A program made the translations under genes and the position numbers. A stretch of 64,000 nt of DNA from Eulemur rufifrons (Eukaryota > Chordata > Mammalia > Primates > Lemuridae): positions 45,590,001 through 45,654,000 of the forward strand of contig NC_091010.1 in NCBI RefSeq assembly GCF_041146395.1, written 5' to 3'. Under the pieces are notes generated by a model, which was given only the letters and a program-made list of their open reading frames with translations, ran no database searches and was not told where the DNA came from. How positions within the stretch are numbered: position 1 is the stretch's first letter; every line of letters begins with the position of its first letter. Positions 47,040 to 58,587 of this stretch are shown here, piece by piece.

Positions 47040-47530
47040 ATAGGCCTCAGTGCAGGAGGGAGGACTCGATAGAGGTAATGAGATCAGTAAGGAAGCCTAT
47101 GCAATGATCAGCTAAGAAATGATGTGGGGGGAATTAAATCACTGGCAGTGAGTGTGAAGAGGGAGCAGATTGAAAAGATAGTTGGGAGACAGAATCTACA
47201 AGATTTGGTGACCATTTGAACATAGGTAGAAGAGGAAGTGAGAGAGAGGGAGGAATTCAGGCTGAAGGGTGAAGTGAATATTAGTGAGTAGGAAGAAGGG
47301 GTAGGACATTTGAGATGCCTGTGGGAGCATGGATGAGAAGTAGGGAATACAATCTCAAAAGAGAAGGGGCTGGAGTCTCACCTGTCCCATCCCAATACCA
47401 AGAACATCTGAGAACACCAATATTTAGGTGTGTTAGAAAAAGAATTCTTGAAGGAAACTGAGTAGAATGGATTGAGAGGCAAAGGTGAACTTGAATAGTG
47501 TCATAGAAAATAAGTGATAATGTCCACCAG
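47040..47530 (-). mobile_element. L2 LINE fragment, antisense
   Basis: 'ggtaatgagatcagtaagga' and the purine-rich text to about 47530 follow the antisense L2 body. Poorly preserved. Confidence 0.45.
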
Positions 47531-47817
47531 CGTGAAGTGACTAAAGCTTAAGTTAGAAAATACTTCCAGTGAGTTTGGCAACTAGGACACCAAAGGCAAC
47601 AAGACATTTTCCGCAGGGGCAGAAGCTGTAGTGCAGAGTGAACACAGGTGAGGAAGTGGAGACACTGAGTGTAGATTACCTTTTTCGAGAACTTGACTGT
47701 GAACAGAGGAAAAGGGATGGCACGATGGAGTGGGAAATGAGGAGATTTGAGCACGTTTGTAGCTGAGGGGAATGAGGACGGGTTGAAGTGATAGGAGCAT
47801 GCACACGTTCCCGCCCT

Positions 47818-47827
47818 CGCCATTTTG
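47818..47827 (-). promoter_or_regulatory. YY1-type site
   Basis: cgccattttg on the plus strand, which reads as caaaATGGCG on the minus strand and fits the YY1 core. This orientation often marks a start of transcription pointing the way the ATG reads. Confidence 0.5.
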
Positions 47828-47837
47828 CCAGCCCTCC

Positions 47838-47845
47838 CACGTGAC
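47838..47845. promoter_or_regulatory. E-box CACGTGAC, site 1
   Basis: An exact CACGTG core followed by AC, the USF/MiT-TFE type of E-box. A second copy in the same orientation lies at 48124-48131. Confidence 0.55.
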
Positions 47846-47863
47846 CCGGACACCCGCGCGGAG

Positions 47864-47884
47864 ACTACGAGTCCCAGAAGGCCC
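47864..47884 (+). promoter_or_regulatory. ZNF143/THAP11-type SBS motif
   Basis: ACTACGAGTCCCAGAAGGC agrees with the SBS consensus (ACTACAAnTCCCAGAATGC) at nearly every informative position. Such sites lie close to transcription starts of housekeeping genes. Sequence match only. Confidence 0.75.
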
Positions 47885-47986
47885 CGCGGTGGGGGCGGAG
47901 CCGAGGCCTGGCTTGCGCCCCGGCGGCGCGAGCGGAAGAGTAAGAGCTTCACGGCGGCGGCGGAAGCGGAGAGCTACGGCGCCCGG
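47885..47986 (+). other. Predicted non-coding exon 1
   Basis: The start is placed just after the SBS motif and is approximate. The end is the donor CGG|GTAAAG at 47986/47987. The exon contains a GC box (gggggcgg, 47891-47898), two ETS-like GGAAG cores (near 47934 and 47962) and a CGG-rich stretch (47951-47962). There is no ATG between 47864 and 47986, so translation would begin in a later exon beyond the window. The gene is not identified. Confidence 0.6.
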
Positions 47987-48123
47987 GTAAAGACCAGCCC
48001 CACGTTCCCTTCTCTCCCTCCGCAGCCCAGGCTGGGACTTGTTGCTCCCTCTTCTTCCCTCACAGTCGGGGACGAGACTTCGTTTCCTTCTTCGTTTGTT
48101 ACTGGTGTTTTTTTGGTCCCCCT

Positions 48124-48131
48124 CACGTGAC
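48124..48131. promoter_or_regulatory. E-box CACGTGAC, site 2
   Basis: A second exact copy, 286 bp downstream of the first, running into TGACGCGA. Confidence 0.5.
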
Positions 48132-48368
48132 GCGAGGGGCCGGCCCCCGCCTGGGGCGGAGGTTACTGGGAAGCTCCCGCCTTTCGACCCCTGCGGGTTC
48201 GGGCTTGAGAGTGATCCTCTGGGGACCCTTTTTGCCCTCACAGTGGTAATAACGTGCCCGCCTTGGGCCCTCTCCCCAAATGCCCCCTGCGGAGGGAACT
48301 TCTTTTCCTGGGTTTCAGCAAGTACTGAGCGGGGTCCGTGACGACCTCCTTAGGACTATGGGGGCGTC

Positions 48369-48383
48369 GGCCGGCCGGCCGGC
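48369..48383. repeat. GGCC tandem
   Basis: Nearly four GGCC units in a row at the right shoulder of the CpG island. Confidence 0.85.
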
Positions 48384-48599
48384 ACCCGAGACCACTCTGG
48401 GGGGCTGCTGGCGATTTCCGGGCCGCGAGTCTCGGGGATGAGTCCGGGCCGTTGCCCTGAAGCCCCAGGCTATGGGAGTGAGCAGTCTCTAAGGGAGGAT
48501 GTACTTCCTGCTTTTCTTGGCCAGCCCTCGGAAAACCCCAAGTCAAAGTTTTCTTTATCAGCGCAGACGCCTCCCTGAGTTGTGTAGGGGAAGGCGCAC

Positions 48600-48935
48600 A
48601 ATTTGGACTCGAGGTCTCGGGAGGAGTCTCAGTCTGCCAGCTGCTGGATCTGTGATCTTTTGTGCAGTAGTCCGTTTACCGCAGCCTCGGGTTCCCTGTC
48701 TGGAAAATGGGGAGAATAATCTTTGCCCTGCCTGCCTTCCAGGGTTGTCGTGGGGGTCAGCAGAAGTGATAAATGTGCGAAAACTTTGGTTTGTAAAGCA
48801 TGTTTCAGATACAACCTTATCGTCCTCCCGTCTCCAGCCCAGGTCATTTGAATTTTAAAATCACATTCACGTCTTTGTGAAGATCAAATGAGTTAATAAA
48901 TAGGGGGAAAGTGTCTTTGGAAACTAAATTGGCCA
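48600..48935 (+). mobile_element. MIR SINE pieces
   Basis: 'ggttccctgtctggaaaatg', 'ccagggttgtcgtgggggtc' and 'gaagatcaaatgagttaata' suggest one MIR plus the tail of another. Confidence 0.65.
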
Positions 48936-49439
48936 TACAAATGTTCTTATGCTGGGTTTCTTGTGAAGAGGTGACATGAGGGCCTCACCACCTGTGGAGT
49001 CGATTTTAAACTTCATCTGAATTTTAAGGCCCATCAGAATTTGGACTCTTCCGTCCTCACAACACACACAACTAACTAACCCTCTTGCTCTGTTGTAACC
49101 TTCCGTCCACACCACACGGGTACAAACAGAAAGCACTGAATGTTCCTCAAATACAGTGCTAAAGTAATACCTGTCTGCAGCAGGTCTTTTGACTTGTGTC
49201 ACAGTAGAATTCAGAGTATAAATATAAATATTCCATTCTGTTTTCTGACAAGCTTTGAGACTTTATGGTAAATTGCTTATTGTCTTTTTTTCCCCTTGTG
49301 GCGAATGGTAATTTTGCAAGCAGTTTTTAAAGGGATATGGGAGTGTGGTAATGAGGCATTTTTAGCCTGTATTTATTCTGAAATCATTAAAAAATACTTG
49401 AAAATGGTTCAAAAACCACAAGAGAGGATGGCAATAAGG
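48936..49439. other. Intronic, nothing recognised
   Basis: Unique AT-rich sequence. The frame at 48924-49202 on the minus strand has no domain. Confidence 0.4.
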
Positions 49440-50100
49440 TGCTTTAGCTGAGTGTACAAAGCTGAACAAATTTGAGTTCTAATCCCAGTGCTGTCAGTTA
49501 CTACAGGTCGAGTATCCCTTATCCGAAGTGCTTGAGACTGGAAGTATTACTGTTTCAGATTTCTTTGGATTTTGGAATATTTGCATATACATAATGAGAT
49601 AACTTGGGGATGGGACCCAAGTCTAAACACAAAATTCTTTTAGTTTTCGTATACATCTTATACACATAACCTGCAATATTTTAAATAATTTTTTGCATGA
49701 AACAAAGTTTGAATTGCTTTTTGAGTAAGACCTGTCACATAAGGTCAGGTGTGGAATTTTCCACTTGTGGCGTCAAAACTTTTTTGGAACGGTTCAGATT
49801 TTGGACTTTCATATTTTGGACAAACCAGTAGGTTTTTTTCCTCCCATTTACTTGTGACACAGAAGGGGGATCAACCTGTAGTTTTTGGTTTTGGCCAAAT
49901 TAGTTGACTTCTCTGAGCCTGTTTACTCATCTCTATGAGTTAATACTAATACCTCTATGAGGTCATGCTAATGCTATGTGGTAATAGCATTTACCTCATA
50001 AAGTGTCTGTAAGGGTTAAATGAGATGTGACGACAAGGGGCTCAGTAGTGCCAGGTGCAAGTAAGTTCTCATTATTTTGTTGATATTGTTATGATGATAA
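49440..50100 (+). mobile_element. MIR SINE split by a Tigger element
   Basis: Left part 'gagttctaatcccagtgctg' and 'tcagttacta'. The right part continues 'gttgacttctctgagcctgt' and 'agggttaaatgagatgtgac', so the MIR resumes where it left off. Confidence 0.8.
49504..49878 (+). mobile_element. MER44-like Tigger element, copy 1
   Basis: Ends 'caggtcgagtatcccttatc' and 'gggatcaacctg', with TA at 49502-49503 and 49879-49880. The interior 'ttggggatgggacccaagtc' and 'ttttccacttgtggcgtcaa' match the family. Full length, no transposase. Confidence 0.85.
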
Positions 50101-51165
50101 TTTTAGACATTTTCTTGAGATTCCCTTTGTTTATAAAATGAGGATAGTTCTCTTGAATTCACAAGCTTTAAAAAATACTGTAATTAGAAGTTCTCATTGC
50201 ATTTTTTAGCAATTGCATTTTATATAAAAATTAGGCTTTTTTGTCACTTTTAGAGGTTCCTAAAATGTTGTTGTGAAGAGATTCTTGTTGGGTTTTGCTG
50301 TGTTTCTGTTTTTCTAGAGATTCCACATGTTGCTTTGGTACCTAGTTTGTTGAAACTGAGCTGGTGCTTCGTTTATAACCTGTAGTAAGAATGCACTTTT
50401 CTGTGCATTATAGCTTGTGGCAGAACAATGATCTATCTTTATGACTGAGATATTGACAACGATAAGAGTTTATAGAACAATATTTGTCCTGCCTTTATTT
50501 TTTTTTAAAAAAAATCCAGACTATTTGACTTTAAAATTTCACCCTAGTGAATAGAGTCCAGGAGACTGGGTGACTTTCAGTTTTTCAAGGTGGAAACTCA
50601 GTGACTGAGGCAGATGATGGCATTGCTGTATATGTATCTGTAAAGAGTGAGAGTTTAGAAAAACCAAGGAGGAAAGCCTTAATAGAGAAAAATGATTTGT
50701 TGGACAAGGCAAAGTCTTAGGGTTAAGAATCAAAATATGTATTTTTACTTCTTTCAAATGCTGTGTTGATTAACAGATGTCTGCAAATTCAGATGTTTAG
50801 GAAATGTTTCCTTTACTCTTTTTGGTGTGGTGTTAGCCCCTGGCTATGTTTTGCCAGTTTCATTCTTACCTTTAGTTATGAATTGGCAAAATAACTATTT
50901 TTTCTTAATGGACTTGTATACGAAGCTACGACAGTAGTCACTTCCATTAAAATCTACTTTGTGTGCTATGATATGTTATTTTTAAACACTTTCATTCCTT
51001 GATTGTTTTTTACTTAAAAGGAATTTTTTGAAGGTAGACTCATTCTCAGCTGTAGTGCCGAAGCATGCATAGTGGATGCTCAGTTAGTAATAAGTGTGCT
51101 GAATAGTTCTGAATAGGAACATTTTGTTGATTGTCCTGTGTCACTGAGGCATGCTTTGGAGAGGC
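50101..51165. other. Intronic, nothing recognised
   Basis: AT-rich unique sequence without a supported exon. Confidence 0.45.
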
Positions 51166-51169
51166 TATA

Positions 51170-51405
51170 TTGTATAGTGGAAATAACCTTAGCGTTGGAG
51201 TCAGACAGAGCAAGGTCTGAATCCAGGCTTTGCTGGATGCAACTCTGGTTCATATAATCATTCTGAATTCACTTTCTCATCATTTGTAAAACAGAGATAA
51301 TAATACTAACCCTGTGTGGTCGAAAAGATAGAGATTATTTGAACTAGGCACATACTAGCCAGGCTTAGTAAAAGATAGGGATGTTATTATTACTGTTTTT
51401 CTGAT
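51170..51405 (+). mobile_element. MIR SINE
   Basis: 'agcgttggagtcagacagag', 'tgaatccaggctttgctgga' and 'acagagataataatactaac' are sense MIR. Confidence 0.85.
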
Positions 51406-52569
51406 AGTCATGGATTTTGGTGATATATCTATATTCATTCCCCTAATGCTTCACATGATCAGTATGTTTCTCAGCCAAGGTTAAGGTTGTTGACTATGAC
51501 TGTGGAACCCTGAAACACAGCAAAGCTAATTGGCCAGCATGGAGTGTGAATCTGTGACCTTGTCCTCATTAGCTCCACGAGCTAACTTTTTATAAATATC
51601 TCACCAGAATGAATGAAAAGACTGGTATATTTTTTATTCGGCACTCATGCAACTCATTAGACAAAGTAAAAAAACTAATGCCAGAAGTAAAAGTATGTAT
51701 TTTTAATTGTTAATTTACATAAATATAAGATTAGCCCTCACACTATGTGTAAAACTGGTGACCTATAGAATGATCTTTGACAACCACTAACCTAAACTAT
51801 AATTTAGACATTTCTTTTAGTTGTTGAGTTACATTTGTTGCAGACTTCCCACCTATAGAAGTGAGACAAAATGGCTAGGATATTCATGTCTTAAAAGAGA
51901 ATCCTGCTGCTACTGTGCTCCCCACCAGAAAATGTGCTCTTAGCTAGAGGGGAAAACATTTAGAATTTTGTATTAATGAGCCCAACAGGATGGATGAAGT
52001 TTGCTAAGAGCTTATCGAATTACAGAGAAATTCCAGTGTCAGAACATTAGATAGAAGAAAAGTTATAGGGTATTGCTCAGCAGCAGTAAGCCTGCAATTG
52101 GAGAGAATTTTCTCTTGTCAATAACACATAGACCAGTTGCTCCCAGTTCGTGGTGTCCATTTTTCACTGTCTCATGCTAGTCTTCTGTACAGTTTTTCAT
52201 TCTTTAGATTTATTAATATTTGTTTTCCTTTGGGACTAGGGAGAAAAAATTAGAAAAAGAGAAGCACTCATAGAAACAGTAGATTCTATTGTATAGTATT
52301 TGTGAGGTTTCCATATGACACAGATTAACCTGTGAACATGGTGATATGTATTTCTGGCATAGGCAAGTGGCTGACAATTCATTAACTTGGTGAGAGTCAA
52401 AAGTTATGTAGCACTCTTTAATATCAGATTTACCTCTTAGAAAAGATCTGAGTGTGTATAGTGTTAATTCATAAATGGCTTGCAGTTGGGCTGTTTCAAG
52501 TTATTTGCCATGGAATGCCAGAAGAGTATTAAAGAAAGAAGAGAAGCACTTGGATTTATAGACTAACCT
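51406..52569. other. Intronic, nothing recognised
   Basis: Unique AT-rich sequence. No exon with acceptor and donor could be supported. Confidence 0.45.
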
Positions 52570-52660
52570 CTCAGATTTATACCAGTAGTCCTTTTTCTGT
52601 TTTCTTACTTGTAAAATAGGGGTAATAATAGCAGCCCTATTTGTTTATAAATATTAAAGG
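52570..52660 (+). mobile_element. MIR-like fragment
   Basis: 'ttttcttacttgtaaaatag' with 'gggtaataatagcagcccta'. Confidence 0.5.
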
Positions 52661-52960
52661 GAAAAGTAAACAGTAAGGATTTCTTGAAAATGGAGTGGAT
52701 AACTGGAGGGGAGAGACAGAAAGGCAGATCTGAGAGAGGGAACAAAGACATGTGAACAGTCATATAGACACACAAAGTAGGCAGAGAGTGAGGGTCAGTC
52801 AGAGACAGAGGAGAAGTCAAAAACACTGAGAGGGACAGTCACACAGGTAGACTTACAGCGGTGATCGGAAGTGTAAAGAGAAGGGCAGACTTAGAAATGA
52901 GAGACAGATAGATACAGGGAGGGAGACAGAATGAGGGAGCAACCAGGAGGGCATGACTGA
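52661..52960. repeat. GAGACA-rich purine tract
   Basis: About 300 bp enriched in GAGA/GACAGA words (gagagacagaaaggcag, gagacagatagatacaggga). It is an imperfect repeat, not a clean tandem. Confidence 0.6.
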
Positions 52961-53404
52961 GAGATGGAGAGCTTATTTAGTTAGTTTTTTGTCTGTTATT
53001 TGAGGAGAGCTCATAAATATTTATAGTTAGGAAAGGGAAGAAAAACATTTAACAGTAAATAAATCAATAAGTTTGTGATATTTTTATTACATTAATATTT
53101 TCTCTTAAATACTGTTTATTTTGCATATTAGCCATGCAAATACCAAGCCAAGTTATGTGTTACAGATCTGTTAAGTGCTTATTCAACCCCTCAGTGTAGT
53201 TTAAAATTAAAAAACAATAAGATTATTTTCTTAAAATAATTTTTTTTCTCAAAATCAAATATGTGGTTTACTGTAGAAAAGTAGAAAAATACAGAAAAAG
53301 GACAACAAAAGACACTCGTAATCTTACAATCTAAACATAACACATAACAAGGCCCACTTTTTTTGTTTTTGTTTTTTTTCTTCTTCTCAGTCTTTTTCAA
53401 TCTT
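52961..53404. other. Intronic, AT-rich, nothing clear
   Basis: T-runs at about 53242 and 53358-53380. A possible old L1 trace; nothing coding. Confidence 0.4.
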
Positions 53405-53530
53405 GTTTTTTGTTATGTCGTTGTCTGGTTTTGGTGTCAGGGTAATGCTGGTCTTGTAGGATGAGTTTGGAAGTATTCCTTCCTCTTCAGTTTTTTGGAA
53501 GAGTTTGAGTAGAATTGGTATCAGTTCTTT

Positions 53531-53861
<331 letters not shown>

Positions 53862-54411
53862 TGGTATCAGTTCTTTAAACATTTGGTGCAATTTAGCAGT
53901 AAAGCCATCAGGTCCAAGGCTTTTCTTTCGTGGGAGGCTTTATTACGGCTTCAATCATGTTACTCATTGTTGGTTTGTTGAGGTTTTCTATTTCTTCATG
54001 ATTTCATATTGGTAGGTTTTATGCATACAAGAATTTATTTCTTCTAGATTTTTCAATTTGTTGGTTTATAGTTGTTTGTAATAGTCTCTAGTGATTCTTT
54101 GTATTTCTTTGGTCTCAGTTGTATGCCTCCTTTTTCATTTTGAATTTTATTTGGTTCTTCTCTTTTTTTCTAGCTAAAAGGTTTGTTGATCTTATGTATC
54201 TTTTCAAAAAAACCTAACTTTTTGTTTCATTGATCTTCTCTTTCTTTTTTTTGTCTCTATTTCATTTCTACTCTGATCTTTTTAATTTCTTTCTTTCTAA
54301 TTTTGAGTTTGGTTTGTTCTTTCCTCGTTTCTTGAGGTGCATCATTAGGTTGTTTATTTAACGTCTTTCCGCTTTTTTGATATAAGGTATTTATTGCTAT
54401 AAACTTACCTC

Positions 54412-54666
54412 TTAGTACTGCTTTTTCTGTATCCCACAGATTTTGGTATGTTGTGTTTCCATTTTCATGTGTTTCAAGAAATTTTTAAATTTCCTTAATT
54501 TCTTCATTGATCCATTTAGGAGTATGGTGTTTAATTTCCATGTGTTTCTATATTTTTCAAGGTTCCTCTTGTTACTGATTTCTAGTTTTATTCCATTGTG
54601 ATTAGAAAAGATACTTGATACGATTTCTACTTTTTTGAATTTGTTGAGACTTGTTTTGTGGCTCAA
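54412..54666 (-). pseudogene. L1 ORF2 fragment after the endonuclease
   Basis: 84 codons open. Residues such as NGIKLEISNKRNLEKYRNTWKLN (shown here only as the motif IKLEISNK and TWKLN) match the segment between endonuclease and reverse transcriptase of L1 ORF2p. Stops lie on both sides. Confidence 0.75.
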
Positions 54667-54784
54667 GATATGGTCTACTCTGGAGAGTGTTCCATGTGCT
54701 GATGAAAAGTATGTATTTTGTAGTAGTTGGGTGGAATGTTCTGTAAATATCAGTTAGGCCTATTTGGTCTAGTGTGTAGTTTAA

Positions 54785-55105
54785 CTATGATGTTTCTTTG
54801 TTTATATACTTGGAAACTCTGGTGTTGGGTCTATAGATATTTATAATTGTTATATCCTCTTGCCGAGTTGACTCCTTTATCATTATATAGTGACCTTCTT
54901 TGTCTCTTTTTACAGTTTTTGACTTAAAGTCTGTTTTATTTGATAGAAATATAGCTATTCCTGCTCTTTTTTGGTTTCCAGTTGCATAGAATATCTCTTT
55001 GTACCCTTTCACTTTCAGTCTACATTTGTTTTTATAGGTGAAGTGGTTTTCTTGTAGGTAGCATATATTAATAGTTGGGTTTTGTTTCTTTATCTCTTTA
55101 GCCAC
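54785..55105 (-). pseudogene. L1 ORF2 endonuclease-domain remnant
   Basis: 106 codons open. In order it carries CYLQENHF (the CLQETH motif of the APE-type endonuclease, with two changes), the RAGIAIFLSNKTDF block, GHYIMIK and ITIINIYRPNT (the usual NIYAPN). The true ORF2 start lies about 60-75 bp upstream. The domain is cut off by a stop at 54785. Confidence 0.9.
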
Positions 55106-56253
55106 TCTTTGCCTTTTAATTGCAGAATTGAATCCATTTACCTTCAGTGTTACTGATAAGTAAGGACCTATTATTGCCGTTTTGTTGCTTGTTTTCTGTT
55201 TGTTTTGTAACTTCTTTTTTCCTTTTTTACTCTCTTCCTTTGTGGTTAAATTTTGCTGGTAGTATGTTTTAATGCATTAGTTTTCCTTGTTATGAATCTA
55301 TTATAGGTATTTGCATTGTGGTTACCATGAGGGTTATAAGAAACATCTTATAACAAGTTATTTTAAAGAGACAACAACTCATCTTAGAACACAAAGAAAA
55401 GATGGAAAAAAAACAAACAAACAAACAACTCTATACTTGAACTCCATCTCCCCGTTTTGAATTTATGTTGTTTCAATTTACATATTTTTATTTTGCCTAT
55501 CTCTTAACAGGTGGCTGTAGCTCTTGTTTTTGATAGATTTGTCATTTGGGCTTCATACTAGAGTTATGAGCAGATTGTACACCACCATTACATTATTAGA
55601 GTATTCTGGGTTTATCCATGTACTTTTTTTGCACATTAGTGTTTTTTTCTTTCACACTGAGGGACTCTAGGTCTGGTGGTAGTGAACTCTCTCAGCTTTT
55701 GTTGGGAAAAACTTTCTCCTTTATATTTGAAAGGTAGATTTTCTGCATATAGTATTCTTGGATGTCAGGGTTTTTTTTTTTTTTTTTTTTCCTTTCAGCG
55801 TTTGTGACAATGTCATCTCACTCCTTCCTGGCCTGTATGGTTTCTTTTGAGAAGTCTGTTGCCAGCCAAATTGGAGTTTCTTTATATGTTATTCGCTCCC
55901 TTTCCTTTGCTGCTTTTAGGATCCTCTCTTTGGCCTTGACTTTGGAAAGTTTGATTATTACATACCTCGGGGTAGTAGTCTTATTTGGGTTGAATGTATT
56001 TGGTGTTCTCTGAGCTTCCTGTACCTACATATTTCTTTCTTTCTCAAGTTTTGTAAAGTTTTCTGTTACTATTTTTTTGAATAAACTTTCTACCCATTAT
56101 TCTTATTCAACTCCCTCTTGAACTCCAGTAATTCTTAGGTTTGGTCTTTTGAGGTAATTTCTATACCTTGTAGTCAATCTTTATTCCTTTTCATTCTTTT
56201 TTCTCCTCTGACTGTATTTTCAAATATCCTGTCTTCAAGCTTACTGATTCTTT

Positions 56254-56566
56254 TTTTTTCCTTTTCCTTTTTGTTGTTGTTGTTGTTGTTGTTGAGACAG
56301 AGTCTCACTGTGTGTCCCTGGGTAGAGTACAATGATGTCATTGTAGCTCACCACAAGCTCCAACTCCTGGGCTGCAAGCGATCCTTCTGCCTCAGCCTCC
56401 CTAGTAGGTTTTGTTGTTTTGTGTATTTTTTTTCCTTTTTCTTTTTGGTAGAGACGGGGTCTCACTCTTGGTCAGGCTGGTGTTGAACTCCTGAGTTCAA
56501 GCTATCCTCCCACATTGGCCTCCCAGAATGCTAGGATTACAGGTGTGAGCCACCATGCCTGACCCG
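56254..56566 (-). mobile_element. Alu in L1 5' region
   Basis: Antisense dimer with a (TTG)n run at 56271-56294 in its tail. The exact 16-bp target duplication agcttactgattcttt lies at 56238-56253 and 56567-56582. More diverged than the Alu at 53531 and without the lemur extra segment. Confidence 0.95.
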
Positions 56567-57715
56567 AGCTTACTGATTCTTTCTTCTGCTTGATCCTTTC
56601 TATTGTTGAGAGCCTTTAATGAATTTTTCAGTTCAGCAAATGTATTTTTCAGTTCCAAGATTTGTTTGATGTTTATTTTATTATTTCAATCTCTTTGTTA
56701 TATTCCTGTGATAAATTTCCAAATTGCTTTTTTGTGTTATCTTGGAGATCACTAAGTTTCCTTAAAATGGCTGTTTTGAATTCTTTGTCAGAGAGTTCAC
56801 ATGTCTCCATCTCATTAGGGTCAGTCACTGGTTCCTTGCTTTAAAGGTCCATTAGGAGTTCATGGTTCCTTGTTTGTTGTTGTTTCTTATGGCTGTACAT
56901 CTGTGTCTTTGCATTGAAGGATTATTTATTTATTCCAGTCTTCTCTGGCTTGTTTTGGTTTTCATTGGATGTGTTTTGCTTAGAAGTTCTTTGTAATTTA
57001 CCTGTTGATTTTCTGTCCCTCTCCTTGCCTCCCCAGATGGCTGCCTCCTTTTCAGCACTAGATAGCACCCTGAGCCCAGGTTGGCCTTGGTTTTAGTAAA
57101 CAATTAAAATGCCACCTGTCCAGAATGGGGAAGGTCCCACAGGGGATATCCTGGTAGTGTGGGAAAGCTGGCTAGGGGAACCTGTGGAATGACTCTCCAA
57201 CAGCGTGGTGCTGCTGAACAGCTACTGTGATTTGGCTTCTCTTTTGGCAGAGTTACAGAGCAGAGTTTCCAGGGCCAGGGATGATAGTCTCACCTCTCCC
57301 CTTTGTCTCTGGCTGTCCTCAGGAATGTTTCTTCTTTCAGGCATTTCCTGTGGGTTGAGGCAGGGACAGATCTCCTGCCAGGGATCCCAAGTTGATGGGG
57401 AAGCTGGTTGTCTACTTTCATCTCACTTTTTCCAGTGTAGAAACCATGAGTCCTTGGGATCTTTGCTGCCAAGCAGATTGGTGGGAGGAGTGTCACAGAT
57501 ATGGAAGTCTGATTCTCCCACTGTTGGCTAGGGGTTTTCCACTTCATGTTTTTGTGGTTCCAGGAACTGTCTTCTCCTCATATTTGAGTTCTGGGAAATT
57601 TCTGGTGGTAATCTCGGCACTGTGTATTTGTTTGTGTTTTTCAGTGGCGGGCTTGCTTCTCTACTATTTTGGAACCAGAAGGACAGGTGATAGCCTCTTT
57701 GGAATAAGGTGCTAG

Positions 57716-57970
57716 TGTATGCTGGTTAAGAGGGTAGGTTCTGGGAAGCCTAGGTTTGAACGATCTCTTTAATACATTAGATATTTGCCTTGAGCAAGTT
57801 ATTTAATTTGTCTGGGTCTCAATTTCCTCATTAGCAAAATGGAAATGGTGACAGTACTCCCTACTTTGTAGGATTGTTGTGGGGATTAGCTCTTAGACTT
57901 AGAACAATGCCTGGAAAATATTAAGAGCTCAGTAAATATTAGCTATTACCACCACCACCACCACTACTAT
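57716..57970 (+). mobile_element. MIR SINE ending in a CAC repeat
   Basis: Sense MIR from 'gctggttaagagggtaggtt' to 'agctcagtaaatattagcta', then (CCA)n at 57948-57967. Confidence 0.85.
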
Positions 57971-57974
57971 TGCT

Positions 57975-58264
57975 TCCACCACTACTTTCTCTATTTTGTT
58001 TTAAAAATTAGTTATGTTCCTATATAATTATGTCTTATACGAGTGAAATGATAGGCAGCTGGAGTTAAAATTGGACCTCAGAAAATCAGACATAGAGATG
58101 TGGGTTTTAGAATGTTTGGCCTAGAGCTTAGTGGGAGTAGAGCAGAAAAGATGGGATATTAGGGAATACTAATAGGAAGGGAGTGGGAGACAGAAAAGGA
58201 GCCAGCAAAAAAGCAGAGATTATTTAGAGAAAGAAAACAAAGATTGTATATTAGTATAGAGGTT
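57975..58264 (-). mobile_element. L2-like fragment
   Basis: 'gataggcagctggagttaaa' and 'agacatagagatgtgggttt' resemble the antisense L2 body. Weak. Confidence 0.4.
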
Positions 58265-58550
58265 ATATTAATTAGGATTAGATTGGTTACAACCAATAAT
58301 AGAGTCTTAAAAATATGATAGAGGTTTATTTCGCTTGAATCAGGAATTCCAGAAGTAGTTTAAGACTATTATGGTTTGCCACTTGTGTCAAGTTGTTACT
58401 CTACTGTGCATGGATTCTATTCTTTTCCAAAGTCACTTTAGGGTCTAAGATAGCTACTAGAACTTTAGCTGTTTTATCCACATTCCAGTCATTGGAAAGA
58501 AAAAGAACAGAACACATCTCCATTCCTTTAAGGATACTTCCTGGAAGATG

Positions 58551-58553
<3 letters not shown>

Positions 58554-58584
<31 letters not shown>
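58554..58584. repeat. (CA)n microsatellite
   Basis: About 15 perfect CA units directly against the left end of a Tigger element. Likely polymorphic. Confidence 0.95.

Positions 58585-58587
<3 letters not shown>

Larger units (their letters stand above)
47780..48450 (+). promoter_or_regulatory. CpG island promoter
   Basis: The only clear CpG-dense block in the window. It has no TATA box, carries a cluster of housekeeping-type sites between 47818 and 47970, and is followed by a splice donor at 47987. Repeats are absent from about 47780 to 48600, which is unusual here. Upstream lies antisense L2; downstream lies a gene-free stretch of 16 kb that I read as intron 1. Divergent transcription from the minus strand is possible: a minus-strand ATG lies inside the YY1-type site at 47818-47827. 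I cannot name the gene. Confidence 0.85.

Noticed and set aside
48001..48065. Two acceptor-like sites (AG at 48024-48025 and 48064-48065) just after the exon 1 donor
   Set aside because: An intron of about 40-80 bp is too short for normal mammalian splicing. They could be alternative start exons, but nothing supports it.
47582..48241. 219-codon minus-strand frame across the CpG island
   Set aside because: Arg/Gly/Pro-rich translation of a CpG island. It overlaps predicted promoter elements and shows no domain.
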